Part shown: positions 37,246-45,600 of the stretch, piece by piece
How positions within the stretch are numbered: the stretch's first letter is position 1
Layout: every line of letters begins with the position of its first letter
Assembly: GCA_050331715.1 (NCBI GenBank)
Contig: JBHJGO010000028.1
Location: 1 to 64,000 of the forward strand
Source of the DNA: JBHJGO01 sp050331715
GTDB taxonomy: Bacteria; Cyanobacteriota; Cyanobacteriia; Cyanobacteriales; Microcoleaceae
Direction of reading: 5' to 3'
Length of the DNA: 64,000 nt
The notes under the pieces: model-generated
Told to the model about the DNA's origin: nothing
The model's database searches: none
Seen by the model: only the letters and a program-made list of their open reading frames with translations
Translations under genes and position numbers: made by a program

Positions 37246-38595
37246 TCAACCGTCTCCGCTATTAGAGACAATCGCTTTAGCTGTTGGCATATCAACAGTA
37301 GGTTTCTGAAAATAAACCAAAAGCGGCAACAGATAAAGATAAACCGCATAGGGGATAAATCTAAAATCTGCCATCAGAACTGTTGCTGGAATCAGACACG
37401 CAATATTCCAGGGAATCAAGGGTGCAATCACCACTGCACTATTCTCCAGGTCAACGGCTAACTGTTCCGACTTCAATTGGAGGGATTGATAGGTTTCTTG
37501 AGTCAATTGCTGCGTCAACAAAATTGCAATCGTCTGTGTGCAGCCCAAGGCTGAGGTTGCCAAGCTGACCAGGATCGTCCCTAGAAACAAATCCCGTTCG
37601 GATCGGAGGGATTTAAACAAGTTCTGAATTCCCTGTAGAGAGTGAGTTTGGATCAAAACCCCTGAAAAGGCTGTGGAGATTAACACGATCAAGGCAACCT
37701 TCAACATAGCAGTAATACCACCCCCCTGAAAAACCGTGGATAACGGATTGATACTGGGGAGATGAAACCCCGACCAGGCAATTCTGACCAGTTCCAATCC
37801 AGAGTTTTCCTGAAGAAAGACAGCAATTACCACTGCCAGACCCAGGCTGATAATCATTGATAATTTCACTTCAACCCGGAAAATTGCCAAGATCAAAATT
37901 GCCGCAGCCGGAGCTAAAACTACCGGATGTAGATCAAACTGCGCTCTGATCTGGTTCAGAATTTCAGTATTAGTTATCTCAACCGGATTCAATGCAGAAA
38001 ATATTCCATAGATTACACAGGAGAACCCAAAGGCCACTCCGCCCGTCAGCATCATGTTTTGAATATTGCGATAAAGCTGAGTTCGGGTCATGGTTGCCAC
38101 TAGATTGGCACTTGAGGAAAGGGGAGAGCAGCGATCGCCAAAATAAGCGCCAGACATAATTGCTCCTGCTACTAAATTAGAATTAATCGTTGAACTGTTG
38201 GCAATGATTATCAAAGCTAAACCAATCGTTCCTGCTGTACAGAATGAAGTCTCAATTATAAGAGATATCAAGCTAGTCAGCAAAAAAGCCGAAAGGATAA
38301 AATAACGGGGACGAATCCATTGAACGCCATAATATACCATCGCCGGAACCGTTCCGGCTGCCAACCAAGTCGCAATCACAGCACCAATTAAAACTAAAAT
38401 AATAATCACAGACCACGATTGACGGCTACCAGCCACCGCCATTTTTATCAGTCTTTTCCAGGCAAATCCTCGCCGAGCTAAAGTGAGGATTAGAAGTAGT
38501 AATGAAATGACCAAAGGATAAACAATGAAGTAACCTTTGAGAACGCTGAAGATTAGCAGTAAAAATGAAACAGTCAGAACAATCAACAAATCCAT
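37246..38595 (-). CDS. NhaC-type Na+/H+ antiporter family protein
   Basis: 449 aa, about 11 membrane segments. GAIMSGAYFGDRCSPLSSSANLVA is the family hallmark (the conserved D-R-C-S-P region), and VIATWLAAGTVPAMVYYG is a second conserved helix. NhaC-like proteins exchange sodium or organic ions for protons; some act on malate/lactate, so the substrate is not certain. The end is 30 bases from the opposing TonB-like gene. A perfect 12-bp palindrome at 38635 lies in its leader. Confidence 0.82.
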   Translation of the reverse strand: MDLLIVLTVSFLLLIFSVLKGYFIVYPLVISLLLLILTLARRGFAWKRLIKMAVAGSRQSWSVIIILVLIGAVIATWLAAGTVPAMVYYGVQWIRPRYFILSAFLLTSLISLIIETSFCTAGTIGLALIIIANSSTINSNLVAGAIMSGAYFGDRCSPLSSSANLVATMTRTQLYRNIQNMMLTGGVAFGFSCVIYGIFSALNPVEITNTEILNQIRAQFDLHPVVLAPAAAILILAIFRVEVKLSMIISLGLAVVIAVFLQENSGLELVRIAWSGFHLPSINPLSTVFQGGGITAMLKVALIVLISTAFSGVLIQTHSLQGIQNLFKSLRSERDLFLGTILVSLATSALGCTQTIAILLTQQLTQETYQSLQLKSEQLAVDLENSAVVIAPLIPWNIACLIPATVLMADFRFIPYAVYLYLLPLLVYFQKPTVDMPTAKAIVSNSGDG

Positions 38596-38634
38596 AGAGT
38601 TGGGGTTCCCGCTTGAGGCGGAACGATTTTAACA

Positions 38635-38664
38635 AAGTGGTGGGCGCGGAGTCGCCCACCACTT
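38635..38664 (-). promoter_or_regulatory. Perfect 12-bp palindromic hairpin upstream of the antiporter gene
   Basis: AAGTGGTGGGCG and CGCCCACCACTT form a 12-bp perfect stem around a 6-base loop. On the minus strand it is followed by TTTGTTAAAA, like a terminator, but 40 bases ahead of the antiporter start. It could be an attenuator, a processing site, or a mobile palindrome like that at 39390. Confidence 0.55.
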
Positions 38665-38889
38665 CACCTTAAGTTGATACCCTAGAGTTGTAAATTCTTG
38701 AATGGTGATGGCATTATGAAAATTCGCTGCCCTCTGCCAATTGTTACAGCAGTCTCCTTTAGATTCGGGTACAAACAGATCCCTCTTAATCCTCTCCATA
38801 AAGGGGGATTCGGCAACTGACGTGCCCCATATTGACAGGAAAATTACTGTATTCCTACAGCGATAGCAACCCAGACCAGGCTAGAAATC

Positions 38890-39381
38890 ATGAATTCTTC
38901 AACTACAGATCAGAGAGAGCGGGTTGAATCACTCAAAATCGGGATACTAGCCGGAACCGTTATCATCGTTGCTGACATTCTCCTGGTTCAACTCAGTCAG
39001 TTCATTTCAGGCTACTTAACTTTGCCTGTTCAATTTTCTGGCCTACTTAGCACCAACCTAAGCTTTGATTTCACCTTATATTCAAAGATTTTGATCGTCG
39101 GGATCAGTGGATTTCTATTCGGTGTCACCTATCGATATGCTGTCCGAAGCGACCAGAATTTTCAGTTGAAATCAGGTGTTGTAGCTGCCTTTGGTTTAGT
39201 ACGGGGTTTGGCTGAGATTGAGAGCATTTTAGACACATTCAATCCGACAGAAACCAATGAGTTTTGGCTTCCATTAATTCCCATAGGAACAATGGTCGGA
39301 GAAAGCCTCGTTCTATTTGTAGTCACAGGAATTGTCCTAGACTTTGCACTGAAACAAGGCTGGATTCAATCTCTGAGGTAG
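38890..39381 (+). CDS. Small four-helix membrane protein (163 aa)
   Basis: Four hydrophobic segments: ILAGTVIIVADILLVQ near 19-40, ILIVGISGFLFGVTYRY near 65-84, GVVAAFGLVRGLAEI near 100-115, and SLVLFVVTGIVLDFAL near 140-157. The pattern of a glycine-rich helix followed by YRYAVR in the second loop is seen in several cyanobacterial membrane proteins of unknown role. No recognised domain. Convergent with the gene at 39443. Confidence 0.65.
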   Translation: MNSSTTDQRERVESLKIGILAGTVIIVADILLVQLSQFISGYLTLPVQFSGLLSTNLSFDFTLYSKILIVGISGFLFGVTYRYAVRSDQNFQLKSGVVAAFGLVRGLAEIESILDTFNPTETNEFWLPLIPIGTMVGESLVLFVVTGIVLDFALKQGWIQSLR

Positions 39382-39387
39382 ATTTGA

Positions 39388-39441
39388 GCGGTGGCGGTGC
39401 ATCGCCACCACCAGTACTCCAGCAGTACTAGAAACGTTATA
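39388..39441. repeat. Hairpin plus partial copy of the 87-bp repeat
   Basis: GGTGGCG (39390-39396) pairs with CGCCACC (39403-39409). The following ACTCCAGCAGTACTAGAAACGTT, read on the minus strand, matches the first third of the 87-bp repeat (AACGTTTC, then TGGAGTAC). Placed between two convergent genes, so it may also end both transcripts. Confidence 0.5.
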
Positions 39442-39442
39442 T

Positions 39443-40330
39443 CTAAATCTCAGCGTAGGCTCTTTCTACCAACCGCCGTGCCAGCGTTTGAATTCCAGTA
39501 TGAGTGTAATAGTTAGTGGACATATCCAAAAAGGCAGCAAAATAATCCATCTTTTCATCTGTAATCTCGACAAAGGTACGTAGATGATCCACCACTTTAC
39601 CAGGTGTCAGATTCCGATCTGAGACAAAATTTCCCATCCAACCCCGAACAGAGCCAAAACTTTCTTGGATAAAACCCAACTGAGAAGCAGCATTAGCCCC
39701 TGGAATTAAGCTTTTAATCCGTTTAAAGCCTTCATTTTTTTCCAATTCTTTCGGGGTCAGATTTTGAACCGTCTGATCAACGGATTGCAGAAAATCTGGC
39801 CCCAGCGGAATCAAGCCATCTAAACAAACCAAGGCCGCCATCCGCATTAGGGATTCATTGCCATAGTCGCCTAGAGCTGCAACAAAATCTTTAATGCTAT
39901 CCCCTGGAATCCCATTAATCTGACAAAAGGCCACCAACTCTGTCACCACTTTGAGGGAGAGATCAATTGCCTGGGCCTTATCTGCTTTGGGAGTCAGTTT
40001 GTTCAAAATTCCCAGAAAGCTAATTCGTTCCCCAACCTTGTTCGCTAATGCTGCCGTTCCCAAAGCTGTGCCAGCGCTGTCAATCGTTTGATACAACCAC
40101 AATGCCCGCTGATATCCTTCCGATTTATCGTTGTAGAGCCACAGCGCCCGCTGACTCACCTGTTGAATGATGGCATTATCTGTCTCACCTGTGACCTGCC
40201 GCACAGTATTGTCAAAGCCCACCAGATTATTCCAGGTTCCTGGAACAGCAAAGTCAAGTCCTTTCAGGGTCATGACTGTAATGCCGCCGGTTGCCAGTTG
40301 ATCGACCAGTTCAATAATTGATTCGCTCAT
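39443..40330 (-). CDS. Conserved hypothetical protein (295 aa)
   Basis: All-helical, soluble, acidic protein. It contains GTALGTAALANKVGERISFLG and a central GNESLMRMAALVCLDGLIPLGPDFL. The repeated RALWLY motif near 60-80 (QRALWLYNDKSEGYQRALWLY) is an internal duplication. No membrane segment, cofactor motif or known domain. It begins 48 bases after the lipoprotein gene on the same strand, so the two may be co-expressed. Confidence 0.65.
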   Translation of the reverse strand: MSESIIELVDQLATGGITVMTLKGLDFAVPGTWNNLVGFDNTVRQVTGETDNAIIQQVSQRALWLYNDKSEGYQRALWLYQTIDSAGTALGTAALANKVGERISFLGILNKLTPKADKAQAIDLSLKVVTELVAFCQINGIPGDSIKDFVAALGDYGNESLMRMAALVCLDGLIPLGPDFLQSVDQTVQNLTPKELEKNEGFKRIKSLIPGANAASQLGFIQESFGSVRGWMGNFVSDRNLTPGKVVDHLRTFVEITDEKMDYFAAFLDMSTNYYTHTGIQTLARRLVERAYAEI

Positions 40331-40377
40331 AAGAGTATTCCCATTGAAGTTGAATAGATTGAAGGAAGTGCAGCTCC

Positions 40378-40929
40378 TTACTTCAGTTGAGCAAGACCCG
40401 TCAGGTCAAACTGCTCAATCCAGGCTTGGCGGTCATCCGCTGTAAAAGTATCACTGTCAGAAATCACCTTCACCTGATAGCGATCGCCGACCAGAACAGC
40501 AGTTGTTTTGCCCTGAGTTGCTGCGGGATACCCGGCAATTGTCTGCTTGCTGTCTTGAAACTTATTGGCAGCCATTGGATTGTTGGCCACATCATTAATG
40601 GATAGCTTGGCCAGATCTGTACCATTTTGGGAAAGCTTAGCCTGGGAAAATCCCTGTTTCTCCTGCCGAAAGGTAATGGTGTAGTCAGCCTGATTGCCTG
40701 GAAAAAATGGGTTGAATTTTCCACCCGATACAGGTTTGGTCGCAACAGGCTGAGTCTCAGCAGTTTCAGGTTGCTGCGCTTGGACTTGCTCGGTGCGGGT
40801 TGCTTCTGAACCACTGGCACTATTGCTTTCCGGTGGAGCTGAGATCGTTCGACTACAACTGGAGAGCAACAGGGAGAGCAACAAGATGCCTGTAACTAGA
40901 GCCTTGGGGAAGAGGGCGCGATTTAGCAT
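40378..40929 (-). CDS. Lipoprotein (183 aa)
   Basis: A classic lipoprotein signal peptide: basic start, hydrophobic core (LVTGILLLSLLLSS) and a lipobox ending at C25. A low-complexity Ser/Thr/Gln/Glu linker (26-70) leads to a compact domain (about 72-183: FNPFFPGNQADYTITFRQEK) with alternating beta-like and helical segments. Exposed to the periplasm, probably membrane-tethered. No homologous family recognised. Same strand as the 295-aa gene. Confidence 0.75.
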   Translation of the reverse strand: MLNRALFPKALVTGILLLSLLLSSCSRTISAPPESNSASGSEATRTEQVQAQQPETAETQPVATKPVSGGKFNPFFPGNQADYTITFRQEKQGFSQAKLSQNGTDLAKLSINDVANNPMAANKFQDSKQTIAGYPAATQGKTTAVLVGDRYQVKVISDSDTFTADDRQAWIEQFDLTGLAQLK

Positions 40930-41145
40930 AGCAGTTGGGGTTAAGGCTGACGTGATGACTCAGGATATCAAAAATTTACACTTTAATTTTAGAATTAAAC
41001 CGCTAGGCTTGAACGGCAGTTCTGGCGCAGCCCTAGGATATGGCCATAGCAGAGTTAGATAAAAAAGGATGCATTGTATCTCATCAATGCATCCCCTAAA
41101 TTGACCGTTGATTGCGGCTAAACCAATTGACTGCCCAACATCGGC

Positions 41146-42171
41146 CTACGCTGCTGTAGCCAATTCTCTTTCAGGAACAACTAATTTTTCCATAATGTAC
41201 TCAACAGTTTGTTGATTCACCCAGCCTTGCTGAGCCACGATTTCACCCAACCGTAGGGAGTTTTTTTGTTGGTCGCTCAGTGCTTGAGTTAGTTGATCTG
41301 GAGTCAACAAACCTGCTTCGATCAGGTAAGCTCCCAAAGGTTTGAAGTTGAAGTTCATGGTTGGATCGCCCACCACTGCACCGGCAGTTGTGGCAACTTC
41401 TTGTTCTACTTTATGCTGTGCTTTCTGCTTGAGAAGCTTCAACTCATCTGTAAACGACATATCCTTCAACGGATCACCAGAGCTGTATTTATGGGCATAT
41501 TCCAGGAGAGAAGAACTAAACTCTTCAAAGATCTCGAACACTTCCTCAACTGCATCGAGAACCGAAGCCGATATTTCTTCAGGAATCAGGATATTTTCAA
41601 TCTGCTGACTCAGTTCTGGAGTATAAATCGTGTGGCTAGTATCAACCTTGAAATGGCAATTGCCAAAGTAAGCGTAGTCTGGCCCCTCAACTACAGACTT
41701 CATATCCTTACAAATTTTTGCTGTTGCGCCTAGAAACACATCAGCGATTGATTCAACAGCTTCGATAACTGCTAGCTTCTGAATCGGATGGGCTTTAAAT
41801 CCTAGCCGATACAGCTTATAAATTGTTGAGCGAGAAAATCGAAGATCTTCATGCCAGAAAAATTTCAAGCAACTGTCAAACCGAAGTGAGTAGTTCATCC
41901 CTAGAGTTTCTAAATCCTCTAAGAACCATGGCCAATGATGATCATCTTCATAGGTATGGTGATTGACAATCTGCTGGATTGGATCGTCACTAGGCTCCTC
42001 TCGAAAGGCGTACTGATTGAGTTCTCCGAAACCCATCACAAAAAATGAAAAACATGGCACAAATGCAAACCTCTTCTCTGGGGAGATGCTTCCATCCCTA
42101 AAAAACTGATACAAAGGAAGCTGACTGAACGCTTTCTGCTTCTTCTTGATCAGGCTTAAGATATCTTTCAT
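41146..42171 (-). CDS. Haem-oxygenase-fold putative diiron protein with C-terminal MshEN-like domain
   Basis: 341 aa. Residues 1-230 look like the haem-oxygenase-like diiron oxidase (HDO) fold: helical, with HHTYEDDHHWPWFLEDLE at 71-88, EAVE at 137-140 and HFKVDTSHTIY at 173-183. The last has the H-x3-D-x2-H spacing of HDO core helix 3, giving H173, D177 and H180 as likely iron ligands. Residues 278-331 resemble MshEN/GspE N-terminal units (PLGAYLIEAGLLTPDQL then LRLGEIVAQQGWVNQQT), a fold that binds c-di-GMP in some proteins. A linker of about 40 charged residues joins them. Oxygenase substrate unknown. The 118-base region before the gene has palindromes that may be operators. Confidence 0.65.
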   Translation of the reverse strand: MKDILSLIKKKQKAFSQLPLYQFFRDGSISPEKRFAFVPCFSFFVMGFGELNQYAFREEPSDDPIQQIVNHHTYEDDHHWPWFLEDLETLGMNYSLRFDSCLKFFWHEDLRFSRSTIYKLYRLGFKAHPIQKLAVIEAVESIADVFLGATAKICKDMKSVVEGPDYAYFGNCHFKVDTSHTIYTPELSQQIENILIPEEISASVLDAVEEVFEIFEEFSSSLLEYAHKYSSGDPLKDMSFTDELKLLKQKAQHKVEQEVATTAGAVVGDPTMNFNFKPLGAYLIEAGLLTPDQLTQALSDQQKNSLRLGEIVAQQGWVNQQTVEYIMEKLVVPERELATAA

Positions 42172-42251
42172 GAACTGTCTCTTGATTCAAAACAACGATT
42201 GACCTTGCAACACCTCACAAGTCTGCTAACCCCCAATGATTAAGAATCTTT

Positions 42252-42333
42252 TACAAAAGTTAAAAGACTTTAAACGTTATAACTTTTCCTATACAAAAGT
42301 GTATAGTGGGTCAAACCCGCTATGGGCTTGACC
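42252..42333 (-). promoter_or_regulatory. Palindromes and direct repeat upstream of the diiron/MshEN gene
   Basis: TACAAAAGT occurs at 42252-42260 and 42292-42300, exactly 40 bases apart. The second copy lies in the palindrome CTATACA-AAAG-TGTATAG at 42289-42306. Next to it GGTCAAACCC (42309-42318) pairs with GGGCTTGACC (42324-42333). The arrangement, 81-162 bases before the start codon, suits an operator region. Confidence 0.5.
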
Positions 42334-42626
42334 AATTAAATCAGTTATTGGGCTGTCAGAGTTAATTGATACAGGAGGTCTTCAGATAGCTTGATTCCCT
42401 GTATGTCAATCCTTTCAGGGTTGAGACCGCTTATAAGATTAATTTTCTGAAAGCCTTATATTATGAGAATTTCAGCGATTTAAGGAATCAGCTCTCAAGC
42501 TTTGAATCGCCAGGTGAGGCAGGTTTCGTGAGTCTTCATTTCTAGGCAGGTTGAATCCATATCTAACTGCTCTGCTACCCAGCTTTAGCTTTGACAGACT
42601 CTCCTGGAATTTGTTAGGTCGATCAG
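42334..42626. other. Spacer between kinase and diiron gene
   Basis: About 290 AT-rich bases with no gene, no strong hairpin and no tRNA that I can see. It must hold the kinase transcript's end. Confidence 0.5.
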
Positions 42627-45600
42627 CTAACTTGTCTGGCAATCATCAAAGGGAAGCTTAATGATGAACTCAGTTCCCTCATCGGGTATGGATTGGCAGG
42701 TTAATTCTCCTCCGTGCTGATCGACAATAATTTGATAACTAACCGACAAGCCCAAGCCTGTTCCTTGACCCACAGGCTTTGTTGTGAAGAATGGGTCAAA
42801 TATTCTGGAGCGAATCTTATCAGGAATACCAGGGCCATTGTCAGTGATTCTAACCACTACATCATGATTCACAACTTCAGTGTAAATTTGAATCGTGGGT
42901 TTCCCAGAAGAATCGCTTCCTGTTTTAGAGGCTTCAATCAAAGCATCAACAGCATTGTTCAGAATATTCATAAATACCTGATTGATCTCGCTCGCTTGGC
43001 ATTTAATAGGTGGTAACTCTCCATAACTCTGAATTACTTCGATTTTTGGAGATGAAAGATGAAGGCGACTATGGATCATCATCAAAGTGCTATCAAGTCC
43101 AGCATGGAGATCAACAACTTTGATTTCAGATTCATCTAGACGAGAAAAAGTTCGGAGTGACTGAACGATTTGACGAATTCGCTCTGTGCCATTTTTCATA
43201 GAACTTAAGAGCAGAGGGACATCTTCCTTGATAAAATCCAATTCAATAGCTTCGATTTTTGCCTGAATGTTCTTGGAGTGTTCAGGACATTGTTCCTGAC
43301 AATATTCAACCAAACCTAGCAAATCCTGAAAATACTCATGGATTGAGAATAAATTGCCATGAATAAAGCTGACTGGATTATTAATTTCATGAGCAACACC
43401 TGCAACCATTTGTCCTAAACCCGACATTTTCTCTGCTTGAATGAGTTGCATCTGAGTCTGCTTTAACTGAGCCAAGGTTTCTTGTAGTTGGAGATTTTTC
43501 TGATTGAGCTCCGTGTTTTTTCGATGCAATTCATGGGTGCGATACTCGACTTTTTGTTCTAGTGTATGATTAGCCAATGCCAAATCGGAATAAAGCCAAG
43601 CATTTTCTAAAGAAATTGCTACCTGAGCCGTTAGTAACTTCAGGAGTTCCAATCGATCTTCAGTGAAGGCTCCAGAGACCAGATTATTTTCCAGGTAAAT
43701 GATGCCAATCAGCTTTCCCTGGTGGCGAATCGGCATACACAGAACACTTTTGGGTTGTTCCTGAATCACATAGGTATCGGCAGCAAAAGTTGCATCCTCA
43801 GATGCATCTTGAATCACCAATGTTTCTTCTGTACGGGCAACATAGTTAACGATAGATTGGGCGACGTCCCGGCTCTGGTGCAAGAGCAGACTCTGCAAAA
43901 CATCGTTAGAGCCATCACTATTACCAACGGCTTGAACAACCCAATGACCGCCACGCTGGAGAATGAGCACACATTTCTCTGCCCCCACATTTTCAGTAAT
44001 AATTTGAATCAACTGTTGCAGGAGGTGTTCAAGCTTAATTTCGCCAGCCAGAACATGGGATGCCTTCAGCACGGTTGACAGTTCTAGCCGATGGGTTCCA
44101 TCACTGCTGCTGATCAGGGAAAAAGTCGAGGTGATCGGATCATCCTTTGACTGATAGCTCCCCCGTGAAGCTTCAAGGGCTGCACTGATTTCCTTCGGGT
44201 AGCGTTGCTTAAGCTGTTCGACTTTTGCTCTTGCTCCCCACTTGGTATAGGTAGAATAGGCATCAATTAGATAAGCTTTGGCTACTTTTTCCTTGCCCCA
44301 GTTCAGATAGAACTCTGCGGCAAGTTCATTAGCTAAAGCTAATTCATTCAGGTATTGATGCTCTTGAGCAGCTGCAATCGCTTGATCGTATCGTTCTATT
44401 GCTTCCATCTTCTGGTCTAAGATTCGATGACGTTCCGCTTCTACCAACTCGAATTTGTGCTGGTGGTTCATTGGTGCAGATTCTGCCCATCTTCTCAGTT
44501 TTTCTTGGTTTTCCTGAACTTGTTGTTGATATTCAGCAAAGCAAGCAGGATTTTCTCTACAATAGGCCAGAATGATTAAGGAATCATAGAAATAGAAAAC
44601 AGGTAAAGTAACCAGTCCAGTTCCACCGCTTAGATACTGACGAGCCTGAGCCGCATAGTCCTTGGCCTCTGAGATATTTCCAAAGAGGTAGGCTAAGACT
44701 AATTGATCGATATAAATATAAAACAAGCCCAGCATATCCTGAGCATTGATTAACTGTTGATGCAGAAGCTTAGTCTCGCTATCAAAACTCTTCTTAGAAC
44801 TCTGATTTACATCTTTAGCTAAATCCCAATCCGAATGTCTAGATTCAGTAGACCCCAATAATTTTGAAACGGCTTGCCCTGTAAGTTGACAATATCGTAG
44901 TGTTGTGACTTGCTTATGACCCAGGAGGAGCTTGCTGTAAGTATCAATTTCCTGAGCTAAATCCATTAGATTATGGCTCATCCAGTAGGCATTACGGCAG
45001 ATATTCTTCGCAAAATAACCAACAAATTCTAAATTTCCAACTTCTAGAGCAAGCTGATAACCCTCCTGAAGGATGTGTAATGTATCTTTCAGGTGAGACT
45101 GGGTATGAAAAATAAAGCTGCCTAAGACCAGGTAAGTCCGACTCTTTAAATCTTTAGACTCAAACTGGCTCGTCAGACCCAAACAGATGCTCCCAAGCCA
45201 ATTTGCAGTTTTAAAATCCTGTAAGCTACCGGCTAAAGTTAATCCATAGGTGGCATAAAAGAAGGATGAAGCAGCAGAATTTCCAAAATCCAAAGAAGCC
45301 CTGACTTGAGATGAAACGGCGACTGGAAACAGAGCAGGTTCAGCAATAAAGGTTGCTGGAATCATATTCAGAACAATGCGCCCAATTGCCAGTTGATTGG
45401 CATCCGTCATTACAGGTAGATTGATAATTTCTTCCAGTGTTTTACCTGAAAGCTTGACAGATGTTTCTGTCAAAGCGTGTTTAATATCAGTGGGCTGAAT
45501 TTGCTTTGGAAATTCAAGGTTGAAGAGTTTCAGCGCTTGTCGAGCGGTTGCAATAGCTTCCACCATTTTGTTCTGGGAAGCACAGGCTTGAATCTTGACC

